DNA from: Deltaproteobacteria bacterium
GTDB lineage: Bacteria; Desulfobacterota; Binatia; Bin18
Direction: 5' to 3'
Length of the DNA stretch: 64,000 bases
Assembly: GCA_016874775.1 (NCBI GenBank)
Contig: VGTJ01000006.1
Location: 1-64,000, forward strand
Made by a program: the position numbers and the translations under genes. The notes beneath the pieces are model-generated. The model made no database searches and had not been told where the DNA came from. It saw only the letters and a program-made list of their open reading frames with translations. Shown piece after piece: positions 33,514 to 42,992 of the stretch; the stretch's first letter is position 1, and every line of letters starts with the position of its first letter.

Positions 33514-33879
33514 TTAGTTGCTGACCTTATTCTTCCTTGCAGTTTTTATCGAGGTTACGGTAATAGCAACGAGTTGGTTAGCCTCGATCAGTAGTTCTCC
33601 TACTTCTTTTTTGCCGAGAATTCCTGTTTCAACTAAAAGGTCGAGCCAATAGCCTGACTCATCTGCTTCTTCTTCGACGATCCCCATCTTTGCAATAAAC
33701 TCAGCCGCAGATCTAGCTCGACATGCAGCTCGGTAGTTTGCCCCAACTGAAGTTCCACAACGAAGTAATTGTCGCCCACTTACGTCGGCAGTTCTACTTC
33801 TTGGTAACTTTTCTACAAGCTGAATAATCTACAGCGCGAAAGCCCTCGTGCGTTTCTGCATCTCGCTGGCATTCATCAT
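33514..33879 (-). pseudogene. Four-helix-bundle protein (23S rRNA intervening-sequence type) with in-frame amber codon
   Basis: Reading from ATG 33879 (AGAAGGGG just upstream) gives MMNASEMQKRTRAFAL, then TAG at 33831-33829 as codon 17. The same frame then continues IIQLVEKLPRSRTADVSGRQ, LLRCGTSVGANYRAACRARS, AAEFIAKMGIVEEEADESGY and WLDLLVETGILGKKEV to a TAA at 33516-33514. This is a full-length S23/IVP-like four-helix bundle (TIGR02436 type) of about 121 codons, broken only by the amber codon at a position usually Arg or similar. No good start lies after the stop. The function of the family is unclear; some members sit in rRNA intervening sequences or near retroelements. Confidence 0.7.
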
Positions 33880-33907
33880 CCCCTTCTATCTATTTTTTTC
33901 ATTGTCT

Positions 33908-33941
33908 TCCCAATCCGCAATCCGCAATCGCCGATCCGCAA
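33908..33941. repeat. Family D repeat upstream of the broken four-helix gene
   Basis: It consists of CCGCAATCCGCAATCGCC-type units in inverted orientation to those at 33409-33480, so the two copies flank the broken gene as inverted repeats. Confidence 0.6.
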
Positions 33942-33945
33942 TTGT

Positions 33946-34773
33946 TTACACGATCTTCTCACTCGGCGTGGCAATCTTGCGCATCGGCTCGTACCGCGCA
34001 GATGGAACTCGTAAGGGATACGGAGTATCACTGTCATCCCAGTGGGGATCTTCGAGACCATCGAACACTTCCCGCAAGCGCTGGCCCCAGGTGCTACGGA
34101 TCATGTGAAAGTACGGGTTGCTGTCATCAATGCAGACGACCTGATCACTGCGCAATTCCCCTTCACGGTAGACGAGCAGGTCGAGTGGCAAGCCTACAGT
34201 AAGGTTCGATTTCAGCGTCGAATCCATCGACACCAGAGCACACTTGGCGGCTGTGTCCAACGGAGTGCTCGGTGCGATCAGCCGATCAAGGACCGGCTTG
34301 CCATACTTCGATTCGCCAATCTGAAAGAAACAGGTCTCACGTGTCGCTTCGATAAAATTGCCCGCCGAATAGACGAGGAACATGCGCATGGCCTCGCCTT
34401 TGATCTGGCCGCCGATGATCAGTGAAGCGTTAAATTCAATACCAGCGGTCTGCAGCGCCTCACCATCATCGTGCTGCACCCGCCGCACGGTGGCACCGAG
34501 CACACGCGCAACGTCAAACATGTTGGTCGCATTCCAGATCGTCAGCGGTTCTGTTTCAGAACCACGCGAGAGCGCCTCGACTTGTAGCAATTCGCGTATC
34601 GACTGCGACACTGACAGATTGCCAGCCGACAGCATGACGATGAAACGGTCACCTGGCTTCTCGTAGATCATCATCTTCCGAAACGTGCTGATCTGATCCA
34701 AGCCCGCGTTCGTACGCGAGTCAGACAGGAAGACCATCCCAGCATTCACGCGGATGCCAATGCAATAGGTCAT
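33946..34773 (-). CDS. Anbu, proteasome-like protease of bacteria (HslV-related)
   Basis: The 275-residue protein starts MTYCIGIRVNAGMVFLSDSR. Thr2 becomes the N-terminal nucleophile after Met removal, with Asp and Lys positions of the Ntn-hydrolase fold following (SDSRTNAG, FRKMMIY). A longer frame to 34782 adds only three residues and would hide the catalytic Thr. Family motifs RFIVMLSAGNLSVSQS and AAKCALVSMDSTLKSNLTVG are present. Anbu genes occur almost always with ATP-grasp, alpha-E and transglutaminase genes, as here, and the set is thought to make and trim a peptide-like compound. It is last in the operon ATP-grasp, alpha-E, Anbu. Confidence 0.9.
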   Translation of the reverse strand: MTYCIGIRVNAGMVFLSDSRTNAGLDQISTFRKMMIYEKPGDRFIVMLSAGNLSVSQSIRELLQVEALSRGSETEPLTIWNATNMFDVARVLGATVRRVQHDDGEALQTAGIEFNASLIIGGQIKGEAMRMFLVYSAGNFIEATRETCFFQIGESKYGKPVLDRLIAPSTPLDTAAKCALVSMDSTLKSNLTVGLPLDLLVYREGELRSDQVVCIDDSNPYFHMIRSTWGQRLREVFDGLEDPHWDDSDTPYPLRVPSARYEPMRKIATPSEKIV

Positions 34774-34857
34774 AGCGAACAATACCTCTGCTCCAAGATT
34801 GGCAGTCTGGAGCTTTTCCCATACAGCGGATTGCCGTTACCGTGCCGTAGTTATTGC

Positions 34858-34923
34858 CCTCACCCGTACTCGCTGCGCTCGCACTGCCCTCTCCCTGGCA
34901 GGGAGAGGGATAGGGTGAGGGTC
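34858..34923. repeat. Family B palindrome between alpha-E and Anbu genes
   Basis: CCCTCTCCCTGGCAGGGAGA with flanking CCCTCACCC and GGGTGAGGG arms gives a long imperfect hairpin in the 200-base gap. It may lower Anbu expression relative to the upstream genes. Confidence 0.7.
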
Positions 34924-34977
34924 GAGTGCTGGGAACCGGGGAAGGGACAATCGCAATTGCTCTCTTCGTTAATCTAC

Positions 34978-35970
<993 letters not shown>

Positions 35971-35977
35971 AGATTCC

Positions 35978-37414
35978 TCAGTTGTACAGTACCCAGGTAT
36001 CTTTACTGCCCCCACCTTGGGAGGAATTCACCACCAGTGATCCCTTTCTGAGCGCGACGCGCGTCAGCCCACCAGGGAGCACATAAATATCCGAGCCATA
36101 GAGAATGTACGGTCGCAGATCGACGTGTCGCCCCTCGAAATGGTCATCGACAATCACCGGCACGCGCGATAACGACAAGGTCGGCTGGGCAATATAATTG
36201 CGGGGATTGGCACGGATCAGTTCAGCAAACTGCGCACGGGCGTCAGGAGTAGAGTGCGGACCGACTAACATACCATAGCCACCAGATTCGTTGGCGGCTT
36301 TGACCACCAGCTTGTCGAGGTGCTCCAGCACATACGTCCGTTCTTTGTCGTCCCAACAGACATACGTCGGCACATTAGGAATGATACTCTCTTCACCAAG
36401 ATAGTACTTAATGATCTTGGGAACGTAGGCGTACATCACTTTATCATCGGCAATGCCCGTTCCTGGCGCATTGGCTAAGGCAACGCGCCCAGCTTTGTAT
36501 ACCTCCATCAATCCAGGCACACCCAGCATCGAGTCAGGTCGGAACGTCAGCGGATCAAGAAAATCATCATCAATGCGACGATACAAAACATCAACTTGTT
36601 GCAAGCCTTTGGTCGTGCGCATTTTCACTAGACCATCCGATACAACCAGGTCGCGACCTTCAACGAGTTCCACACCCATTTGTTGGGCTAAGAACGAGTG
36701 CTCGAAGTACGCCGAGTTGTAAATGCCAGGACTGAGCACAGCTACTGTTGGCGACTGGAGGTAGTCAGCCGCTAGGGCTTGCAGCATCGTCAGCAAGTGA
36801 CTGGGGTAATCGTCCACTGGGCGAACACGAGAAGCTCCGAACACCTGCGGAAACGTGCGCTTGAGAATCTGCCGACTCTCCAACACGTATGACACCCCAG
36901 ACGGACAGCGCAGGTTATCCTCCAACACATACATCTGCCCATCACGATCACGCACCAGATCAGTCCCAGTAATATGGCACCAGACCCCTCGTGGTGGCTG
37001 GAGTCCAATACAGGCCTGGCGGAACGACCGGGCGGAATAGACGATCTCCTCAGGAATGATTTTATCCTTGAGTACTTTCTGCTCGTGATAAATGTCGTTG
37101 ATGAACAGATTCAGCGCATAGACGCGCTGCTTGAGGCCACGCTCCAGGCGTTCCCATTCTGCCGCCTCGATAATGCGCGGCACGATATCAAAGGGAAAGA
37201 TACGTTCTGTCCCGGAATTATCTCCGTAGACATTGAAGGTGATCCCCCGGTGCAACAGCGCACGTTCAGCCGCTTGCTGCCGCTGTATCAACTCGCCCTT
37301 AGTGAGGGAATCAATACGCTGTTGGAGCAGACGTGCCCCAGCCCGAGGTTGGCCGTTCTCTGCAAACATTTCGTCATAAAAATCCCCAGTGTCGTACCCG
37401 GCAAACGTGACCAT
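35978..37414 (-). CDS. Circularly permuted ATP-grasp ligase (DUF404/DUF407 type)
   Basis: The 478-residue protein has the CP-ATP-grasp family sequence: [60 protein letters not shown]-like region, [19 protein letters not shown] and [17 protein letters not shown] (ATP-binding). It is predicted to form amide bonds in a peptide or small molecule. It is first in the Anbu operon, with a GAGGGAG site and a candidate sigma-54 promoter 43 bases upstream of its ATG. A second, fused version is at 42992-45526. Confidence 0.9.
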   Translation of the reverse strand: MVTFAGYDTGDFYDEMFAENGQPRAGARLLQQRIDSLTKGELIQRQQAAERALLHRGITFNVYGDNSGTERIFPFDIVPRIIEAAEWERLERGLKQRVYALNLFINDIYHEQKVLKDKIIPEEIVYSARSFRQACIGLQPPRGVWCHITGTDLVRDRDGQMYVLEDNLRCPSGVSYVLESRQILKRTFPQVFGASRVRPVDDYPSHLLTMLQALAADYLQSPTVAVLSPGIYNSAYFEHSFLAQQMGVELVEGRDLVVSDGLVKMRTTKGLQQVDVLYRRIDDDFLDPLTFRPDSMLGVPGLMEVYKAGRVALANAPGTGIADDKVMYAYVPKIIKYYLGEESIIPNVPTYVCWDDKERTYVLEHLDKLVVKAANESGGYGMLVGPHSTPDARAQFAELIRANPRNYIAQPTLSLSRVPVIVDDHFEGRHVDLRPYILYGSDIYVLPGGLTRVALRKGSLVVNSSQGGGSKDTWVLYN

Positions 37415-37899
37415 AACGACTCCCTCTGTGTAAACCGCAAAATCCCAAAAGGAGAACGCATAGATCGTACCAACAGCAATTCGGAGCGTGCGGTGGAACG
37501 ATCACCTGTTGCTATGACCAAAAGCTAAGAAAAACCAGGGCCTTCAGCAAGAGTCCCCCTGCAGAGCTCATTAATGCGCGTTGATCCCGCTTAAATCTTC
37601 ACCACAGAGTGCCGCGTCTTTATGCAGGTGGCGTAGCGTAGGCCCATCGCACGTGACCACTTGTGAACAAAAACAGTGGGCCTCAAATTGCTACGATCTC
37701 GCAGCACAACATTACGTTTTTCCAACCAGGTTGTTGTCGGTTGATAACGCCTTGAATTACCAGGAGCTTTTTCGGGGGATGATGCCAGCGCAACCATTAT
37801 CGACAGAAGACTGCCCAGAGAAACAGCAGGATTGCATACAGGGTTGTTGCTTGAGCAACACTGCGTGGACTTGTGTAAATTTTCAATCTGGAGTCGAGG
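37415..37899. other. Divergent intergenic region between the Anbu operon and the hybrid kinase
   Basis: 485 bases. It holds the candidate sigma-54 promoter (37457-37472, minus strand). I see no gene, no clear sigma-70 promoter for the kinase and no strong repeats in the remainder. Confidence 0.5.
37457..37472 (-). promoter_or_regulatory. Candidate sigma-54 promoter for the Anbu operon
   Basis: Read on the minus strand, TGGTACGATCTATGCG has exact GG-N10-GC spacing, with ATGC rather than TTGC at -12. It lies about 43 bases before the ATP-grasp ATG. Confidence 0.55.
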
Positions 37900-40029
37900 A
37901 TGAAAGATTCATTCATTCCGGTGATCCGGCACGGTATTGATTGGCTCGCGCGTGGATTCGCGAAGCTGCAACAACAACGACTTTCGCGGACTGAAGAACT
38001 GCGACAATGGACGGCTGAACTAGAACACACCAATTCAAAGCTGGCACAGGAGGTCTACGAACGCAAACGCGCAGAAAAAGACCTGCGTGCCGCTGAAGCG
38101 AAATATCGCAGCATTTTCGAACACGCGGTCGATGGTATCTTTCAAACTACGCCAGAAGGCCAATATCTCAGCGTTAATCCAGCTCTGGCTTCGATTTATG
38201 GCTATGAAACACCAGAAGAACTGATGGCGAGTTTGACCGACATTAGCGGGCAATTATATGTCGATCCATCACGGCGCGAGGAATTTACCCGCCTTCTGCA
38301 CGCGCAGAATACGGTGACTGGCTTTGAATCTCGGGTCTATCGGCGCGACGGCAAGGTGATCTGGATCACGGAAACTGCCCGCGCGGTTCGTGATGCCAGC
38401 GGCATCCTTCTCTATTACGAAGGCATTGTCGAAGACATCACCGAGCGGAAACACGCTGAGGAAGAGCTGCACAAAGCAAAGCTCGCGGCTGAGGAAGCGA
38501 CCAAAGCCAAGAGTGAATTTCTCGCTAACATGAGCCATGAGTTGCGTACGCCGTTGAATGGCATCATTGGCATGACCGACTTAGCCCTCGATACCCACCT
38601 GACATCAGAGCAACGTGAATATCTCACCATTGTCAAAGACTCCTCGCTGTCGTTATTGGATTTGGTCAACGACATTCTTGATTTCTCCAAGATTGAAGCA
38701 GGAAAACTCACGCTTGATCCGGTCAATTTCTCCTTGCGCGACGACCTGGCGATGGCGATCAAAGCGCTAACGCTGCGCGCCCAGAACCAAGGGTTGAAAC
38801 TCGACTGTCATATTGCCCCGGATGTGCCAGAGACATTGTTCGGTGATCCAGGACGTTTGCGTCAGGTTGTGGTCAACCTGGTCAGCAACGCCATTAAGTT
38901 TACCCACGCCGGTGAAGTAACGATAAACGTCTCAGTAGAGTGGCAACTCAAGGATGAGCTGTGTTTGCATTTCGCTGTCACCGATACTGGCATAGGCATC
39001 GCCCCAGAGAAGCAGAAGCTGATTTTCGATCCCTTCACGCAAGCTGACGGTTCGACCACCCGAGAGTTTGGTGGTACTGGATTGGGATTAGCAATCTACT
39101 CACAACTTGTCGCGATGATGGGCGGAACGATCTGGGTCGAAAGTGCAATCAACCAGGGCAGTACATTTCATTTCACCGCGTGTCTTGGTGTGCGTGATGG
39201 TGAGACATCACAACCTGTACAAGTGACAGCAAAACCCAGCATAGCTTCCCAGCCACTGCATATTCTCGTAGTCGAAGACAACCCGGTCAATCAACGCCTG
39301 GCGGTCTTGTTACTGAAAAAACGTGGCCACTCCGTCGTTGTCGCCAACAACGGCAAGGAAGCACTGGCCATGCTGGCGAAAGAGACCTTTGCTTTGGTGT
39401 TGATGGATGTGCAGATGCCGGTAATGGATGGCTTCGCAACGACGAAGGCGATTCGCCAGCAGGAAGAATCGACCAACAAGCACTTGCCGATTGTCGCACT
39501 CACGGCGCATGCGATGCGTGGCGACCAAGAGCGCTGCCTGGCTGCAGGCATGGATGCGTATCTCTCCAAACCGTTGCAAGCGCACCAACTGTTTGCCGTG
39601 ATTGAGCGATTGTGTTCGTACACTGGTACGTATCAAGGAGATGAGGAGGGCAGTAGGCATGAGGCGACACGCGAGCTGTCGGAAGTTGTCTTTGACCAAG
39701 ACACAGCTCTCGCGCATGTTGAAGGAGATCACGCACTGTTACGAGAAGTTGTCGGCTTGTTTTTAGTCGAATCACCAGAATTGTTGGCCGCCATGCGCGA
39801 CTCGATTGCCCGAGGTGACGGACAGATGCTTCAACAAATCGCACATTCCATGAAAGGTGCAGTCAGTAGCTTTGGCGCGTATGCCGCATGTGAGGCCGTA
39901 CTCAAGTTAGAAGCGCTCGGGCAAGAGGGGAATCTGGGGCAAGCCGAAATAGCATGCGCGGAGCTGGATCGTGAGATCGCTCATCTTACACGGGCATTGG
40001 CAGAGTATCGGGAGGCAGTAGAAGCATGA
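37900..40029 (+). CDS. Hybrid histidine kinase (PAS-HisKA-HATPase-receiver-Hpt)
   Basis: The 709-residue cytoplasmic protein has an N-terminal coiled coil, a PAS domain (about 66-185), and a HisKA domain with His213 in NMSHELRTPLNGI. The ATPase domain has NLVSNAIKFT, DTGIGIAPE and GGTGLGLAIYS. A receiver with Asp503 (LMDVQMPVMDG) and an Hpt domain with His649 (IAHSMKGAVSSFG) follow, so all steps of a phosphorelay up to an external output regulator are in one chain. No partner regulator is adjacent. It sits between the two ATP-grasp operons and faces away from the Anbu genes, so it may control them (inference). Confidence 0.9.
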   Translation: MKDSFIPVIRHGIDWLARGFAKLQQQRLSRTEELRQWTAELEHTNSKLAQEVYERKRAEKDLRAAEAKYRSIFEHAVDGIFQTTPEGQYLSVNPALASIYGYETPEELMASLTDISGQLYVDPSRREEFTRLLHAQNTVTGFESRVYRRDGKVIWITETARAVRDASGILLYYEGIVEDITERKHAEEELHKAKLAAEEATKAKSEFLANMSHELRTPLNGIIGMTDLALDTHLTSEQREYLTIVKDSSLSLLDLVNDILDFSKIEAGKLTLDPVNFSLRDDLAMAIKALTLRAQNQGLKLDCHIAPDVPETLFGDPGRLRQVVVNLVSNAIKFTHAGEVTINVSVEWQLKDELCLHFAVTDTGIGIAPEKQKLIFDPFTQADGSTTREFGGTGLGLAIYSQLVAMMGGTIWVESAINQGSTFHFTACLGVRDGETSQPVQVTAKPSIASQPLHILVVEDNPVNQRLAVLLLKKRGHSVVVANNGKEALAMLAKETFALVLMDVQMPVMDGFATTKAIRQQEESTNKHLPIVALTAHAMRGDQERCLAAGMDAYLSKPLQAHQLFAVIERLCSYTGTYQGDEEGSRHEATRELSEVVFDQDTALAHVEGDHALLREVVGLFLVESPELLAAMRDSIARGDGQMLQQIAHSMKGAVSSFGAYAACEAVLKLEALGQEGNLGQAEIACAELDREIAHLTRALAEYREAVEA

Positions 40030-40051
40030 GAAGTTTAGGCAATACCACACG

Positions 40052-40236
40052 AAATTCCCTCTCCCACCGGGAGAGGGCTAGGGTGAGGGGATAAGAAATT
40101 GCGGATTGACGAATGCGAATTGTGGATTAGGGCAGCGACGATCGAGCCTGTCATTTTTCTTATTCCGCAATCGACAATCCACAATCGACAATTAGGGCCC
40201 CCTCATCCTGACCTTCTCCCTGAGGGAGAAGGAACC
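40052..40236. repeat. MITE-like composite element (copy 1)
   Basis: Left end TTCCCTCTCCC with the family B palindrome and AATTGCGGATTGACGAATGC; right end with CCGCAATCGACAAT and CTTCTCCCTGAGGGAGAAGG. The ends are inverted repeats. The same order of parts occurs at 52112-52312. There is no coding capacity. It fills the gap between the hybrid kinase and the zinc peptidase. Confidence 0.75.
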
Positions 40237-40265
40237 TAATGGCGTACCTGCTAGCAAGTGCGGAT

Positions 40266-41324
40266 CTAACTGCGTCTCATCAACCCATGAATAAAACGCA
40301 ACTTCTCCTTGACTCCAGGCGAAACCACCTCCGGCGCGACATCCATAGTGCCTTTACTACGATTCAACTCATTGAGCGCAACCCCGAGTTCCTGATAGCG
40401 CGTGACCATCGCCTCAAGATCGTGTAGTGGGAGTTGCTCCCTGGCAATGTTCACGTGATAGGCCGTATCGAGCAGGCTGACGATATCGACGTAAACCGCA
40501 AAGGTTTCAGCAAAATCTTCCCACGGATGCATAGTTGCGTAGGCGCTCACGAAGTGTGACTGCCAATGGTTAGGCGGTGGCGCGTTGTAATACCTATTGG
40601 CCGCGTCCTGATAGCTGGGATTCAGCGGATCACCGAAAATCTGGGCAAAGGCGACATCGCGTTGGTATTTGACCAGCACCTCCCAATAATAATGGCCAAT
40701 CTCATGGCGAAAATGGCCAAGCAAGGTGCGCTGGGCTTCGCCAAAGGCGACTCTTAATCGTTCGCGTTCGACGTCATCCGCCTCACGAATGTTAATAGTG
40801 ATGACGCCATTCACATGGCCAGTGTAGACCTCTTCTTTGATGCCGATCGACTGCCAATGTTCGTTGGCCAGCATAATATCTGCCTTGAAGTCAAAGTACA
40901 GCGGCGGCCACACGCCGTGGATCTCATTGCTGTAAGGGAGCTGGAGCAGATCTAAGTCATACAACAAGCGACGCTTCGCGACCTCTAAGCGGTACCACTT
41001 CTCCCGATTTCCAGGCACGCTCAAGTCAGGAATCGTCCGCGTCAACCGGCAACGCTCACACAACGGAGCCGCTCCAGAAGAGCTGGCGTCTTGCCCTGCA
41101 CCAGAGACGCACCAGTTGCAGATATTGTACGTGACATAGTTGTAACACTTCACAAGTGGTGCTGCACATGTCGGATTGCCGCAGGAAAAACTATTGGTGG
41201 CGGTCGGAAGCAATGGAACAAGAAGGCGACATACCGGACAAAATCCAACGTCGCGACTGCATCGCAAACAGAAGCTGTTGTCGAAGAACAAGGGGTTATC
41301 GCAAAGGCAGCGAAAGGTACGCAT
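40266..41324 (-). CDS. Putative zinc-binding metallopeptidase with N-terminal zinc ribbons
   Basis: From ATG 41324 the product has 352 residues (a TTG six codons upstream is possible). The first 100 residues hold several CxxC pairs (FRCLCDNPLFFDNSFCLRC, GFCPVC, NICNWC, LCERC). The peptidase part contains HFRHEIGHYYWEVLV, an HExxH zinc site, and MHPWEDFAETFAVYVDI with the third ligand candidate. This matches the family of zinc-ribbon metallopeptidases often found with ATP-grasp/alpha-E/transglutaminase genes. It probably processes the same peptide-like product (inference). It lies downstream of the second ATP-grasp operon on the same strand, separated from it by the ParDE pair. Confidence 0.8.
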   Translation of the reverse strand: MRTFRCLCDNPLFFDNSFCLRCSRDVGFCPVCRLLVPLLPTATNSFSCGNPTCAAPLVKCYNYVTYNICNWCVSGAGQDASSSGAAPLCERCRLTRTIPDLSVPGNREKWYRLEVAKRRLLYDLDLLQLPYSNEIHGVWPPLYFDFKADIMLANEHWQSIGIKEEVYTGHVNGVITINIREADDVERERLRVAFGEAQRTLLGHFRHEIGHYYWEVLVKYQRDVAFAQIFGDPLNPSYQDAANRYYNAPPPNHWQSHFVSAYATMHPWEDFAETFAVYVDIVSLLDTAYHVNIAREQLPLHDLEAMVTRYQELGVALNELNRSKGTMDVAPEVVSPGVKEKLRFIHGLMRRS

Positions 41325-41409
41325 GGACAAACTCTCGTGCAAAAGGGAGTTGGCTATATTTTTATTCTGCTACTCGATCAATTTACTTTGTGGCGTGTGT
41401 TTCTTTTTT

Positions 41410-41730
41410 TTACTCCTCTCCCGCCAATATGCCTTCAAGATCGCGTCCGCCGTACAGAACACGCTCTATCAAGAGAGACGCTTGCCCTACCCTGTAGAAA
41501 ATCAAATATCTCTCAAATCCCTTCACGCGCCAGATCCGTAAATTTTGTAAGAGGGGGTGCGTTGTCTCATACTTACGTCCAGCCTCTGGATGCTCGGCCA
41601 GGAACGTAAACGCCTTGCGGATATCCCGAACAAACCGTAGCGCTGTCGCTGGCTGCTGCTCCTGGAGATACGTCACGATCTCAGCCATGTCGGTCTCTGC
41701 GGCTCGCTCGATCTGGACACGCAAGGTCAC
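41410..41730 (-). CDS. parE: RelE/ParE-type toxin
   Basis: The 106-residue protein has the ParE plan: two N-terminal helices (ETDMAEIVTYLQEQQPATAL), PEAGRKY, then strands LRIWRVKGFERYLIFYRV and ERVLYGGRDLEGIL. The start is GTG and overlaps the antitoxin stop by four bases. ParE toxins inhibit gyrase; RelE types cut mRNA. The Arg-rich strand and ending fit ParE better, but the target is not certain. Confidence 0.8.
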   Translation of the reverse strand: MTLRVQIERAAETDMAEIVTYLQEQQPATALRFVRDIRKAFTFLAEHPEAGRKYETTHPLLQNLRIWRVKGFERYLIFYRVGQASLLIERVLYGGRDLEGILAGEE

Positions 41731-42023
41731 GGTTTTTCACGCTTACGTTTGCGCGGAGGTGTCGACTTTCCTCGGGCTAACGTTTCTAGTCGTGCCCAGA
41801 AATCTGGGGTGACATCTCGATAGTCACCACGTTCCACCGCTTCCAGTAGCTTCGCTTCGAGTCGTTGTCGAGCAGCATGCTCTTGATCGGCACGAATGAG
41901 CGCCCGGACATATTCACTGACAGTATGAAATCCTTGCGAGACTACTCGCTTCTTGACAAAGGCTTCCAGTGTACGTGGGATCGGAACGCTGAGAATTTTA
42001 GCATCAGTCAATTCGGTTGGCAT
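41727..42023 (-). CDS. parD: ParD-like ribbon-helix-helix antitoxin
   Basis: The 98-residue protein has an N-terminal ribbon (AKILSVPIPRTLEAFVKKRV) and helices (GFHTVSEYVRALIRADQEHA), followed by a charged tail that would bind the toxin. It is first in the ParDE pair and probably represses its own promoter. The pair separates the zinc peptidase from the transglutaminase operon and may be a later insertion. Confidence 0.8.
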   Translation of the reverse strand: MPTELTDAKILSVPIPRTLEAFVKKRVVSQGFHTVSEYVRALIRADQEHAARQRLEAKLLEAVERGDYRDVTPDFWARLETLARGKSTPPRKRKREKP

Positions 42024-42098
42024 GGTTCAAGCATAACAAAGATATGAATTATTCACAATAAATCATAACGCGTGTTTCAAAGGCGAACACCTGACGTC

Positions 42099-42992
42099 CT
42101 ACGACCGAGTAACAACACCCTCAACCCGCGTCACCGCCACATTCACTTGCAACTCATGCTGCACCCCACCAAGGATGGTGCCTTTAAGAGGCGTGACGTC
42201 ACTGTAGTCACGCCCCCAGGCGACGACGATATGCTGATCAGCAGGAATGAGATTGTTGGTCGGATCAAAATCGACCCAGCCAAGTTCAGGGCAGTACACC
42301 GACACCCAGGCATGCGATGCAGTGGCACCGATCAGTTCCTTTTGTCCCTCTGGTGGACGGGTCTCTAAATAGCCACTGGCATAGCGTGCAGCGAAGCCAA
42401 GTGAGCGTAGGCAGGCGATGGCAAAATGGGCGAAGTCCTGACAGACACCGCGCTTATGCGCTAACACATCACGCACTGGTGTCGCCACCGTGGTAAAACC
42501 TGCGTCATAGGTAAACTCAGTAAAAATCCGCTGCATGAGATCGTGCACGGCGGACAAAAACGGGCGATGCGAGGGAAACGACTCAACTGCGTAGCGAACA
42601 AATTCAGCATCGCTACGAATCAGCGGAGAATCAAGCTGAAACTGTCGCGCGTCTAAGACATCACGGCTGGTTTCGCCATGCAGGGACTTCTGCGCCTCTT
42701 CCCATGTTGGCGAGTGTTCAAGCTGCGGAGGCGTCAGTGGCAAGAGTTCGACTTCACTGTGCGCCGTCACTTGTAACACCGTATGTGACTGTTCAATGGA
42801 AAAATACGCGACGCGATTACCAAAGGCATCGTTGCGCTCGTGATAGACCTTAGGTTGTGGCGCCACGTCAATCCCAGCGTCAATGCAGCGCTGGCTCGTC
42901 AAGCTGCGCGGAAACAGGCGCGCTTCGTTGTGACAGAGCGAGATTGCCTCACTATACTGATACCGCGTGGTGTGGTTCACCCGATAACGCAT
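42099..42992 (-). CDS. Transglutaminase-like cysteine peptidase family protein
   Basis: The 297-residue protein begins MRYRVNHTTRYQYSEAISLC, the N-terminal beta domain of bacterial transglutaminase-like proteins. The catalytic triad is visible as Cys184 (KRGVCQDFAHFA), His227 (SHAWVSVY) and Asp241/243 (WVDFDPTN). The ATG overlaps the upstream stop (TGATG); a GTG one codon earlier is possible. In Anbu-type clusters this family is predicted to cleave or transfer amide bonds of the ATP-grasp product. It is last in the operon that starts at 48832. Confidence 0.88.
   Translation of the reverse strand: MRYRVNHTTRYQYSEAISLCHNEARLFPRSLTSQRCIDAGIDVAPQPKVYHERNDAFGNRVAYFSIEQSHTVLQVTAHSEVELLPLTPPQLEHSPTWEEAQKSLHGETSRDVLDARQFQLDSPLIRSDAEFVRYAVESFPSHRPFLSAVHDLMQRIFTEFTYDAGFTTVATPVRDVLAHKRGVCQDFAHFAIACLRSLGFAARYASGYLETRPPEGQKELIGATASHAWVSVYCPELGWVDFDPTNNLIPADQHIVVAWGRDYSDVTPLKGTILGGVQHELQVNVAVTRVEGVVTRS

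Noticed and set aside
37778-37797. Possible sigma-54 site before the hybrid kinase (GG-N10-GC in GGGGATGATGCCAGC)
   Set aside because: The spacing fits but there is no TTGC-like -12 box and the -24 side is poor.
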